This document shows positions 24,901 to 33,057 of a stretch of DNA of 64,000 nt, piece after piece. The notes beneath the pieces are model-generated. The model saw nothing but the letters and a program-made list of their open reading frames with translations. It did not search any database and was not told the origin of the DNA. How positions within the stretch are numbered: position 1 is the stretch's first letter; the number at the start of each line of letters is the position of its first letter. This DNA comes from Actinomadura luteofluorescens (GTDB lineage Bacteria > Actinomycetota > Actinomycetes > Streptosporangiales > Streptosporangiaceae): NCBI RefSeq assembly GCF_013409365.1, contig NZ_JACCBA010000001.1, positions 3,968,001 through 4,032,000 of the forward strand, read 5' to 3'. Both the position numbers and the translations under genes were made by a program.

Positions 24901-26018
24901 CACCCACCCACTCCTCTCATCTGGGGAGACGACCCCCCAGGCCCCCCGGAAGTCACCTGCTTTGGCGGCATGCACCCTTTGTCTGGTGCCTTGGCCCCGT
25001 ACTCCTTCGGGACGAGCCCGCACAGGTAACCGTCCATCCAGCGCCCGTTGCCGAGCGTGTTGCCGAGCAGCCGCGTGTAGGGGCCGGCCGTCTTCAGCGC
25101 CCTGTCGAGGTCGTCCTGGTTCTTGCGCAGCAGGTCGGTGACGCGGCCGAGGGCGCGGAGCGTCGGGTCGAGCTGCCGCTGGTTGTCGTCCACGAGCCCT
25201 ATGAGCTGCTCCGACAGCGCCTGCGTGCCGGTGAGCAGCGCGTGGATCGCCTCGCGGCGGCGCCGGATCTCGCCGAGCAGCAGGTTCCCGTCCCGCAGCA
25301 GCGCCTCGACGTTCGCGCTCTGGCCCGCCATCGTCCCGGTGACCTGCCGGGTGTTCGCGAGCAGCCGCGCCAGATCCGCGTCCCGCGACGAGATCGTCTT
25401 CGACAGGGCCGAGACGCCGTCCAGTGCCCGCCGGACGCTCGGCGCCGTCCCGGAGAACGTCGTGGAGATCGCGTCCAGGCTCGCGGCGAGCTCGGCCGAG
25501 TCGATCCGCCCGACCGTCCCCGCCAGGTCCTCGAACGCCTTCGTCACGTCGTAGGGGGAGGTCGTCCGGTCGAGCGGGATGCGGCGGCCGGGGTCCTGCG
25601 GGCGGGCGCCGAGCGGGTCGACGGCGAGGAACTTGTCGCCGAGCAGCGTCTTGATCGCGATGGCGGCGGTGCTGGCGTCCCCGATCCACGTGCGGCGCAC
25701 CCGGAACCCGACGGCGACCTTCGCGCCGTCCAGCCGGACGCCCGTGACCTCGCCGACCTTCACCCCGGCGACCCGCACCTCGTTGCCGGGACGCAGCCCG
25801 GCGGCCTCGCCGAACTCGGCGGTGTAGCGGGTGCCGCCGCCGATCACCGGCAGGTCCCGGGCGTTGAACGCCAGCAGGCCCAGCGCCGTGATCAGTGCGA
25901 GCGACACGACCGCCACGGCGACCGGGTTCCGCTCCCGGACCGGTTTCAGCCGCAGGACGGGTTTCAGCCGCAGGACGGGTTTCGGCCGCTGCCGGCCCGC
26001 GGAGGAACGTCTCTTCAT
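24900..26018 (-). CDS. mceC: MCE family protein, MceC position
   Basis: 372 residues. A basic cytoplasmic segment with a repeated LRLKPV motif is followed by a transmembrane helix (AVAVVSLALITALGLLAF) and MCE domain (RYTAEFGEAAGLRPGNEVRVAGVKVGEV). The helical region ends in YLCGLVPKEYG, a conserved Cys-containing block of this subunit, and a Gly/Pro tail. ATG 26018 overlaps mceB (ATGA). Confidence 0.93.
   Translation of the reverse strand: MKRRSSAGRQRPKPVLRLKPVLRLKPVRERNPVAVAVVSLALITALGLLAFNARDLPVIGGGTRYTAEFGEAAGLRPGNEVRVAGVKVGEVTGVRLDGAKVAVGFRVRRTWIGDASTAAIAIKTLLGDKFLAVDPLGARPQDPGRRIPLDRTTSPYDVTKAFEDLAGTVGRIDSAELAASLDAISTTFSGTAPSVRRALDGVSALSKTISSRDADLARLLANTRQVTGTMAGQSANVEALLRDGNLLLGEIRRRREAIHALLTGTQALSEQLIGLVDDNQRQLDPTLRALGRVTDLLRKNQDDLDRALKTAGPYTRLLGNTLGNGRWMDGYLCGLVPKEYGAKAPDKGCMPPKQVTSGGPGGSSPQMRGVGG
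25941..25990 (-). repeat. 18-bp tandem repeat at the 5' end of mceC
   Basis: About two and a half 18-base units encode the KPVLRLKPVLRLKPV stretch immediately before the transmembrane helix. Confidence 0.85.
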
Positions 26019-27091
26019 GCGCCGCACCTTTCGGCCGTGAGCGGGACACCGGTGGGCGGCGGATGCTCCTCGCCCGGGTACTGCCGGTAGGCGGCGCCGC
26101 TGAGGTCGGCCTCGCAGAGGTAGAGGTTCATCCACGACCCGTAGGAGGCGATGCGCCCGATCGCGGTCATCTTCACCGGCAGCAGCCGCAGGAACGACTC
26201 GACCTTCGGGGAGTCGTCCGCGAGGTTCTCCGACAGCCGCCCGAGCTGCGCGATGTCGCGTTTGAGTGGTTCGCGGCCGTCGCGCAGCAGGCCGGTGGTG
26301 GTGCTCGCGAGGTCGTCCAGCGCGCCGATCGCCTCGCCGATCGACGTGCGGTCGGCGGCCAGCCCGGACACGAGCCGCCGCAGCGTCCCGATCAGGTTCC
26401 CGAGGTCGTCGCCGCGCCCGTTGATCGTGTCGAGGACGGCGTTCAGGTTGTCGACGACCTGCCCGATGACCCGGTCCTTGTCGGCGATGCCGCGCGTCAG
26501 CGACCCGACCGTGGACAGCAGCCCCTCGACCGTCCCGCCCTCGCCCTGCAGCACCTGCACGATCGACCCGGCCAGCCGGTTCACGTCCTGCGGCGACAGG
26601 GCCTGGAACAGCGGCTGGAAACCGTTGAAGAGCTGCGTCAGGTTCAGCGCGGGCGCCGTCCGCTCGACGGGGATGGTGGCGCCGGGCCTGAGCGTCCCGC
26701 CGGTCCCGGCGCCGCGCCCCAGCTCGACGTACCGCTGCCCGATCAGGTTCAGGTACTTGATCGTCGCGGTGGACGAGGCGGGCAGCCGCCGCCCCCGCTC
26801 GACGGAGAACGAGACGAGCGCGACGCGGCGGTCCACGACCTCGATGCCGCCGACCCGGCCGACCTCGACGCCCGCGATCCGGACGCCGTCGCCCTCGCGC
26901 AGCCCGGACGCGTCGGTGAACCGCGCCCGGTAGGAGACGGTGTCGCCGCCGCCCGTCCGGGTGATGCTGAGCGCGAGCATCGTGGTCGCGACCACGGTCA
27001 CCGTGACGAACGCCAGCGACTTGATCAGCGGCTTCGCCAAACCGCCCCGGTTCACGCGAGCCGTCCGGTTCACGCGAGCCCTCCGGTTCAC
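26015..27091 (-). CDS. mceB: MCE family protein, MceB position
   Basis: 358 residues from GTG 27091, which overlaps the mceA stop (GTGA). In-frame GTG codons at 27073 (preceded by GGAGG) and 27055 are also plausible because the start region is an 18-bp repeat (VNRRAR, VNRTAR). Next come a transmembrane helix (SLAFVTVTVVATTMLALSI), MCE domain (YRARFTDASGLREGDGVRIAGVEVGRV) and helical region, ending in YGSWMNLYLCEADLSG, typical of this subunit. Confidence 0.92.
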   Translation of the reverse strand: MNRRARVNRTARVNRGGLAKPLIKSLAFVTVTVVATTMLALSITRTGGGDTVSYRARFTDASGLREGDGVRIAGVEVGRVGGIEVVDRRVALVSFSVERGRRLPASSTATIKYLNLIGQRYVELGRGAGTGGTLRPGATIPVERTAPALNLTQLFNGFQPLFQALSPQDVNRLAGSIVQVLQGEGGTVEGLLSTVGSLTRGIADKDRVIGQVVDNLNAVLDTINGRGDDLGNLIGTLRRLVSGLAADRTSIGEAIGALDDLASTTTGLLRDGREPLKRDIAQLGRLSENLADDSPKVESFLRLLPVKMTAIGRIASYGSWMNLYLCEADLSGAAYRQYPGEEHPPPTGVPLTAERCGA

Positions 27092-27092
27092 T
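27044..27092 (-). repeat. 18-bp tandem repeat at the 5' end of mceB
   Basis: Nearly three imperfect 18-base units each begin with GTGAACCGG, giving three in-frame possible GTG starts and the peptide repeat VNR(R/T)AR. Confidence 0.85.
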
Positions 27093-28344
27093 TGATCCTC
27101 ACCTCCGCGCCCCGGTAGACGGGCCCGACGAGGACGCTGCTCCAGTCCGGCAACGCCTCCGGGACGTCCTGGAGCCCGGGTGCGAGCAGCTCGTTGACGA
27201 GGCGGTTCTCCTCGGGCGAGTTCGGCAGGCCGAGCGCGCCCGGCGCCACCGCGACGGGGGTGGCCGCGCCCGGAGGCGCCGACCTCGGAACGGCGGTTCC
27301 GCCCACGGGGTAGCAGTGCGGGCCGCTCCGGTCGGTGTAGCGCGGGCGGTCCTTGCCCGGGACGTACCGCCCCTTGGACGGCAGCGTCGTGACGTTCACG
27401 TGCAGGCCGGGCCGGCCGGTGCCCTTGCCGAGCACCTTGTCCATCACCGGGACGAAATCGCTCAGCATCCGCAGCGTGCACGGGTACTCGGGCGAGTACC
27501 TGCTCAGCAGTTCGAGCGTCGGGCGGCTCGCCGCCGACAGCCGGATGACGTTGCCGGAGTTCTCGTGCAGGAAGTCGCCCAGGTCCTGGGACGCGTCCGT
27601 CACCGACGCGTACAGCCGGGCGAGGTCGTTGCGCTGCTCGACCAGCGACCGGCTCGTGTACGCGAAGTCGTGGAGCGCCTGGAGGATGTCGGGCGCGGCC
27701 TCGGTGTAGCCGCGGCTCACCTCGACGAGCAGCCTGATGTCGCGGTTGAGGGCGGGCACGCTCGGGTTGATCTTCTTGAGGTAGGCGTCCAGTTCGGCCA
27801 TCGTCCGGCCGAGGTCGGCGCCGCGGCCGTCCAGCGCCTGGGAGACGGCGGTGAGCGTCGCCGCCAGCTCCGCCGGCCGGACCGCCGTGAGCAGCGGATA
27901 CAGGTCGTCCATCACCTGCTGGAGCTCGATCGCGTTCGCCGACCGGTCCTGGCTGATGACGCTCCCGGCGGTGAGCCGCTCGGGGGACGGCCGCGCGGGC
28001 GGGACGAGCGCGACGAACCGCGCCCCGAACAGCGTCGTCGGCAGGAGCTGCGCCGACACGTTGCGCGGCAGCAGCCGCACCTTGTCCGGCTGGATCGCGA
28101 GCCTCAGCGTGGCGGCACCGCCGTCCGAGGAGATCTCGCGGACCTCGCCGACGACCACGCCGCGCAGCTTCACGTCCGCGTGCGGGCGCATCTCGCTGCC
28201 CGCGCTCGCCGTCCGCAGCGTCACCCAGGCGACGCCGGTGAACCTCTTGCCGTAGACGGCGATCGACAGCCAGACCAGCAGCACCGGAACCAGCAGGAAC
28301 GCCACCCCCGCCAGCCGCCTGCCCACGGCCCCGCGGGCGTTCAC
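27088..28344 (-). CDS. mceA: MCE family protein, MceA position
   Basis: 418 residues from GTG 28344 (GTGA overlap with yrbEB). N-terminal helix (GVAFLLVPVLLVWLSIAVYG), MCE domain (EMRPHADVKLRGVVVGEVREI), long helical region and a C-terminal extension rich in Pro, Gly and Ala. It is the first mce gene after the two permease genes, as in all actinobacterial mce operons. Confidence 0.93.
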   Translation of the reverse strand: MNARGAVGRRLAGVAFLLVPVLLVWLSIAVYGKRFTGVAWVTLRTASAGSEMRPHADVKLRGVVVGEVREISSDGGAATLRLAIQPDKVRLLPRNVSAQLLPTTLFGARFVALVPPARPSPERLTAGSVISQDRSANAIELQQVMDDLYPLLTAVRPAELAATLTAVSQALDGRGADLGRTMAELDAYLKKINPSVPALNRDIRLLVEVSRGYTEAAPDILQALHDFAYTSRSLVEQRNDLARLYASVTDASQDLGDFLHENSGNVIRLSAASRPTLELLSRYSPEYPCTLRMLSDFVPVMDKVLGKGTGRPGLHVNVTTLPSKGRYVPGKDRPRYTDRSGPHCYPVGGTAVPRSAPPGAATPVAVAPGALGLPNSPEENRLVNELLAPGLQDVPEALPDWSSVLVGPVYRGAEVRIK

Positions 28345-29189
28345 CCGGCCACCTTCACCGTCGTGCTGGTGCCCCAGAGCGCGAGGCTGAGGAAGAAGTC
28401 GCTCACGCTGATCAGGACGATGGACGTGCGGACCGCGCGGCCGACGGCGCGCCCCACCCCGGCCGGTCCCCCGGCCGCGCGGTAGCCGTGGTAGCAGTGC
28501 GACAGGATCACCAGGACGCTGAACACCAGCACCTTGAGGAACGACAGGACGACGTCCACCGGCGACAGGAACAGCCCGAAGTAGTGGTCGTAGGTGCCCG
28601 CCGACTGCCCGTTGAACAAGACCGTGACCTCCCGGGACGCCAGGTAGGCGCACAGCAGCCCGATCGCGTACAGCGGGAGGATCGCGACGGCGCCAGCGAC
28701 GATCCGGGTCGTCACCAGGTACGGCAGCGACGGGATGCCCATGACCTCCAGGGCGTCCACCTCGTCGCTGATGCGCATGGCGCCGAGCTGCGCGGTGAAC
28801 CCCGCGCCGACCGTCGCCGACAGCGCCAGGCCCGACACCACGGGGGCGATCTCGCGGGTGTTGATGTAGGCGGACGCGAACCCGGTGAACGCCGAGGTCC
28901 CGATCTGCTGGAGGGCCGAGTAGCCCTGCATGCCGACGACGACGCCGGTCGCGAGGGTCATCGCGACCATCACGCCGATCGTCCCGCCGACCACGCCGAG
29001 GCCGCCGCTGCCGAACGCGACCTCGGAGAGCAGCCGCTGCACCTCCCGGCGGTAGCGGTGGACGGCGCGCGGCGTCCACAGCAGCGCCCGGACGTAGAAG
29101 ACGCCCTGGTCGCCGGGCCGGTCCAGCCACGCGAACCAGCCGGCGGGGCCGGAGGCCCGCCCCCTCAGCGAGACGAGGCTCACGCTCAC
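28341..29189 (-). CDS. yrbEB: YrbE/MlaE-type permease B of the Mce importer
   Basis: 282 residues with the MlaE permease fold: GGTIGVMVAMTLATGVVVGMQGYSAL, QLGAMRISDEVDALEVMGIPSLPYLVTTRI (the coupling loop contacting the ATPase) and several membrane helices. GTG 29189 overlaps the previous stop (GTGA); GTG 29183 sits at a better distance from GGGAGG. The MceG-type ATPase that energises such systems is not encoded here, which is normal. Confidence 0.93.
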   Translation of the reverse strand: MSVSLVSLRGRASGPAGWFAWLDRPGDQGVFYVRALLWTPRAVHRYRREVQRLLSEVAFGSGGLGVVGGTIGVMVAMTLATGVVVGMQGYSALQQIGTSAFTGFASAYINTREIAPVVSGLALSATVGAGFTAQLGAMRISDEVDALEVMGIPSLPYLVTTRIVAGAVAILPLYAIGLLCAYLASREVTVLFNGQSAGTYDHYFGLFLSPVDVVLSFLKVLVFSVLVILSHCYHGYRAAGGPAGVGRAVGRAVRTSIVLISVSDFFLSLALWGTSTTVKVAG

Positions 29190-29968
29190 CCTCCCTTCGG
29201 CGGGACGACCTGGAGGTAGATCCCGGTGATCACGAGGTTGAGCAGGAACAAGAGGAGGAACGTGATGACGACCGACTGGTTCACCACGTCGCCGACGCCC
29301 TTCGGGCCGCCCCTCGGGTTCAGGCCCCGGTAGGCGGCGACGATGCCGGCGACGAACCCGAACAGCAGCGCCTTCGCCTCGCCGACGTAGAGGTCGGGGA
29401 GCTGGGCGAGGGCGGAGAAGCTCGCCACGTACGCGCCGGGCGTCCCGCCCTGCATCATGACGTTGAAGTAGTAGCCGCCCGCGACGCCGACGACCGAGAC
29501 GAGGCCGTTCAGCAGGAACGCCACGGCGACGCACGCGAGGACGCGCGGGACGACGAGCCGCTGCACGGGCGAGACGCCGAGCACCTCCATCGCGTCCAGT
29601 TCCTCGCGGATCGTCCGGGCGCCGATGTCCGCGCAGATCGTCGAGCCCGCCACCCCCGACACCAGCAGCGCCACGATCATCGGGCTGGCCTGCTGGATCA
29701 CCACCAGGACGCTGGCGGCGCCGGTGAACGACTGCGCGCCGAACTGCTGCGTGAGGGAGCCGACCTGCAGCGACGTCACCGCGCCGAACGGGATCGACAC
29801 GAGCGCCGTCGGCAGGATCGTCACGCTGGCGATGAACCAGAACTGCTCGACGAACTCGCGGACCTGGAACGGCCGCCGGAACGCCATGCCGAACACGGTG
29901 GCGCCGAGCGCGAACATGCGGCCCGCCTCGCGCAGCGCGCTCAGCGGATACGCGGCCAGGGAAGGCAT
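29186..29968 (-). CDS. yrbEA: YrbE/MlaE-type permease A of the Mce importer
   Basis: 260 residues with the MlaE fold: QFWFIASVTILPTALVSIPFG, DIGARTIREELDAMEVLGVSPVQRLVVPRV (coupling loop) and five to six helices. ATG 29968 has a strong GGAGG site. It follows a lipoprotein gene by 22 bases and is co-transcribed with mceA-F. Confidence 0.93.
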   Translation of the reverse strand: MPSLAAYPLSALREAGRMFALGATVFGMAFRRPFQVREFVEQFWFIASVTILPTALVSIPFGAVTSLQVGSLTQQFGAQSFTGAASVLVVIQQASPMIVALLVSGVAGSTICADIGARTIREELDAMEVLGVSPVQRLVVPRVLACVAVAFLLNGLVSVVGVAGGYYFNVMMQGGTPGAYVASFSALAQLPDLYVGEAKALLFGFVAGIVAAYRGLNPRGGPKGVGDVVNQSVVITFLLLFLLNLVITGIYLQVVPPKGG

Positions 29969-29990
29969 GCCCGCACCTCCTGACGGGGGC

Positions 29991-30509
29991 TCATCTCTTG
30001 CACGCCGGTGCCTTGGCGAAGGCCGCGGCCAGCTTCGGGTTCTTCCGGAGGTCCTGTTCGGGCCCCTGGTAGCCGCTGTACTGCCCGAACGCCCTGCCCA
30101 TCTGGTCGACGGCCCGTTGCAGCGACCGCTTGTCGGTCACCTTCGCGCGCTTGAGGTTCTTGGACGCGGTGGTGACGGTCGAGTGCGTGCGGGTGAGGTT
30201 GTTCATGGTGGTGGAGAACAGCGCGTCGCCGTTGTCGACGGGTGGCGCGCCGAGCCCGGACAGGCTCGTCTCCAGCGCCCGCATCCGATCGGAGATGCCG
30301 TCGAGGAGCTGGACGAGCGACGCCTTGGACTTCAGCACGCTCGCGCCGTCCAGCTTCGGCACCCGCATCGGGGCGCTCTTCGTGAGGACTCCGCAGGCCC
30401 TGCCCGCCCAGGCGACCTCGGGGCCGTCCTTCTTCTCCGAGCCGCATCCGGCCACGGACAAGGCGGCCGCCGAGGCCAGCGCCACAAGGGCGACGGATCG
30501 CCGAACCAT
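29991..30509 (-). CDS. Secreted lipoprotein, unknown function
   Basis: 172 residues with a lipoprotein signal peptide (RRSVALVALASAAALSVAGC) and a helical, Lys-rich mature part with a second pair of cysteines (RACG, PACKR). ATG 30509 follows GAGAAGGAGACAACC, an excellent ribosome-binding site. It lies 22 bases before yrbEA, so it is probably an accessory lipoprotein of the lipid-import locus. No domain was recognised. Confidence 0.75.
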   Translation of the reverse strand: MVRRSVALVALASAAALSVAGCGSEKKDGPEVAWAGRACGVLTKSAPMRVPKLDGASVLKSKASLVQLLDGISDRMRALETSLSGLGAPPVDNGDALFSTTMNNLTRTHSTVTTASKNLKRAKVTDKRSLQRAVDQMGRAFGQYSGYQGPEQDLRKNPKLAAAFAKAPACKR

Positions 30510-30559
30510 GGTTGTCTCCTTCTCGGGGGGTGGGTGACCGTGCCGTCAGCGGTCGGGGT

Positions 30560-31783
30560 TCAGCAGTTGGAGGTGGCGGGCTTCCCCGCGAAGCGGTCCG
30601 CGAGGAACGCCGACGCGTCCTCATTTCCGCGGTAGACGAGGGTGATGTGGCCGACGCCGTCCCACGTCTTCCAGGTGACGGGGACGCCGAGCCTGCAGTA
30701 GTCGTCCCGGAGCTGCTTGGCCTGCCCGTACGCGACGATCTCGTCCGAGACCGAGTGGTACTGGAAGACGGGGACCTTCACGGGTTCCGCGCCGAGCTGG
30801 TTCTCCGCCACCCGGTCCAGCCACGCCTCGGTCGCGAACGGGCTGGTGGTGAAGTAGTCGGGGATCGTCTTGCCCTTGTAGTCGAGCAGCAGCTCCAGCG
30901 TGCAGGCGCCGCCCTCCAGGCCGTCCACCATGGCGCGGCCGGCGTCGTTGAGGTAGGACGCGAGGTCCAGCTCGGGGTAGGCGTGGTCCATGCCGACCAT
31001 CGAGTAGAGGAGGAAGCCGAACGGGTCCTGCCCCTCCAGCGGCAGGCCCACGGCGGCCAGGTCGGACGGCACGCCGCCGCCGATGACGCCCGCGAGCTTC
31101 AACTCCGGCGCGTACTCCGGCTGCTTCTGCCCCGCCCACATCGCGGCCGCGCCGCCCTGCGAGTAGCCGCGGAACGCGACCTGCGCGTCCTTCGACAGGC
31201 CCGTCTCGGTGAGCCGCTGCGCCGCGCGGACCGCGTCGATGACGGAGTAGCCCATGGAGTCGACCACGTAGGTCGTCGCCGGGCTCTCGTGGTAGCCCTC
31301 GTAGTCGGTGACGGCGACCGCGTAGCCCTTCCCGAGCATCTCGTTCAGCGCGGCCTGCTCGTAGAAGGCGCCCTGGTCGATGAACCTGGACGGCGCGCAC
31401 CGGAACGCCGGGCCGCTGGTCCCCGGGCCGAACCCGACGATCGGAGCCTTCGCCGCGTCCGCCTTCTTCGGCACGAGGACGATCCCCGTGACGGCGGTCG
31501 GCTTGCCGAGCGCATTGGTCGACAGGTACATGACCTGCCAGGCGTCGGCGAGCGACCGCGCCGCCGGCGGCCCCGCCTTCGCCGGACGCGCCCGGATGAC
31601 GTCACCCGGGGACCCGGACGGCAGCGGCGAAGGCGGCGTGTAGAAGGCGTCCCCGGCGGGCCCCGGATCGGTCACCGGCGCCGCCGAAGCGGGCGTGGTC
31701 GAGCCGGGGACGGCGCAGAGCGCGGCCAGCAGCACGAGCGCGAAGGCGAGGAGCGCCGTGCGCCGGTAGTTGTGTTTCGGCAT
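30560..31783 (-). CDS. Secreted lipase (LIP family, alpha/beta hydrolase)
   Basis: 407 residues with a Sec signal peptide (LLAFALVLLAALCAVPGSTTPASA). The alpha/beta hydrolase core has nucleophile motif GYSQGG (Ser208), probable acid in HSVSDEIVAYGQA and His in DGVGHITL. It matches secretory lipases of the Candida LIP-like family found in actinomycetes. It would release fatty acids or other lipids outside the cell, supplying the adjacent importer. ATG 31783 follows AGGAG and starts only 9 bases after the upstream gene ends. Confidence 0.88.
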   Translation of the reverse strand: MPKHNYRRTALLAFALVLLAALCAVPGSTTPASAAPVTDPGPAGDAFYTPPSPLPSGSPGDVIRARPAKAGPPAARSLADAWQVMYLSTNALGKPTAVTGIVLVPKKADAAKAPIVGFGPGTSGPAFRCAPSRFIDQGAFYEQAALNEMLGKGYAVAVTDYEGYHESPATTYVVDSMGYSVIDAVRAAQRLTETGLSKDAQVAFRGYSQGGAAAMWAGQKQPEYAPELKLAGVIGGGVPSDLAAVGLPLEGQDPFGFLLYSMVGMDHAYPELDLASYLNDAGRAMVDGLEGGACTLELLLDYKGKTIPDYFTTSPFATEAWLDRVAENQLGAEPVKVPVFQYHSVSDEIVAYGQAKQLRDDYCRLGVPVTWKTWDGVGHITLVYRGNEDASAFLADRFAGKPATSNC

Positions 31784-31792
31784 CGCCTGCTC

Positions 31793-32950
31793 CTAGCTCG
31801 TCTTCTTCGGGCTGCTCGGCGTCTGGGCGCTGGGCTTCGGGGTGAGCGTCATGGTGATCGCGTTGCCAGGCCCGGCGAGGGAGGAGCCGAGCACGCCGGT
31901 CAGGGCGCCGCAGCCGTCGATCGGCGCCAGCTCGTAGACGCCGGTGAGGGCGCCGCCCGCCTTCGGGTCGAACCCGGCGGCGGAGGTCAGCGTGATGCCG
32001 GACGGCTTGGACGTCCGGCACGCGTCGCCGCCACCGACCGGCAGGAAGCCGAACACCGTGAACGTGGGGAAGCGCGCGGACATCTTTGAGGTGGTGGTGA
32101 GGACGCCGTCCTTGTACGTCCCGGTCGTCCCGCCTTCGGCGGCGAACGTGACGTCGGCCGTCACGGGCAGGAAGCCGAGCATCTGGAACCGGGCCTTGGA
32201 CGGGTCGAGCGTGAGGCCGCCGGTCACCGCGCCGCCGTCGACCTTCGCGTCCAGGGCGCCCGTCAGCGGGAACGTCCCGCCGGACGCCTTGATCGTGGAG
32301 GACCCCTTGAGCGTGTAGGAGTACGGCGCCGCCCCCGGCCCGCCGTCCTTGTCCACGATCTCGAAGGAGGCGAGGACGTTGGCCTGCCCCGGGTCCTGCG
32401 TGCACTCGGACTCGAACGTGCCGAGCCCGGAGGCGCCGCCGTCGTCCGTCCGCGGGGTCAGGGTCAGGACGAGGTTCCCGACGGTGACCTTGCCGGGCCC
32501 GGCCTGCGTGAACGTCAGGTCGGGCGCCGTCCCGCGCCCCTTCACGGTGAAGCCGCCGGACGCCGGGATGGGCGTCCCGTCCAGCGCGGAGTCGACCTCG
32601 ACGGGCAGGCCGTCCGGCATCTCGGGGACGGTCAGCGTCGCGTCGGCCAGCGCGTGACCCTCCAGCGTCGTCGCGTACAGCGCCCGCAGGCCCCGCGCGG
32701 ACTCCGCGCCCACCGCCGACACCGAGTCGACGACGATCCCCGGCATGACCTCGCCGACCGTGACCCGGTCAGGGACGTCCGCGCTGAGCTCCACGTGCAC
32801 CGGCTGAGGCCCGAGGAGCGGGAACGTGCAGTGGTAGTCCAGCCCGAGGGTGGCCGGCCCCGCCGCGGCGGGGCCCGCGCCGGCGAGGCTCGACGCCAGC
32901 AGGGCGGCGGCCAGGGCCAGGGCGGCGCCCGTTCTCTTCTTCTTCGTCAC
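31793..32950 (-). CDS. Secreted DUF6801 protein
   Basis: 385 residues from GTG 32950: signal peptide (ALALAAALLASSLAGAGPAAA), then a beta-rich DUF6801 domain starting LDYHCTFPLLGPQPVHVEL, and a second related beta domain (FQMLGFLPVTADVTFAAEGG, FGFLPVGGGDACRTSKPSGI). Conserved cysteines suggest disulfides. It is predicted to be extracellular or surface-associated. It is one of three related proteins in this block (with 33058-34383 and 35736-37151) and forms a tight pair with the lipase gene. Confidence 0.8.
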   Translation of the reverse strand: MTKKKRTGAALALAAALLASSLAGAGPAAAGPATLGLDYHCTFPLLGPQPVHVELSADVPDRVTVGEVMPGIVVDSVSAVGAESARGLRALYATTLEGHALADATLTVPEMPDGLPVEVDSALDGTPIPASGGFTVKGRGTAPDLTFTQAGPGKVTVGNLVLTLTPRTDDGGASGLGTFESECTQDPGQANVLASFEIVDKDGGPGAAPYSYTLKGSSTIKASGGTFPLTGALDAKVDGGAVTGGLTLDPSKARFQMLGFLPVTADVTFAAEGGTTGTYKDGVLTTTSKMSARFPTFTVFGFLPVGGGDACRTSKPSGITLTSAAGFDPKAGGALTGVYELAPIDGCGALTGVLGSSLAGPGNAITMTLTPKPSAQTPSSPKKTS

Positions 32951-33057
32951 CTGTCGACCTCGCCTCGTGGGGGACGGGCCCCGCCGCACCCGCGGCGGTC
33001 CGCGTTTCGCGGCGCGGCGGGGGCCCGCCCTGGTTGACCGTCAGCTCACCGCCGCCG

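Noticed and set aside
22841..27481. Very long minus-strand frames extending mceB, mceD and mceE upstream
   Set aside because: The extensions are alternative-frame readings of the preceding mce genes; proper starts overlap the upstream stops as ATGA, GTGA or TGATG.
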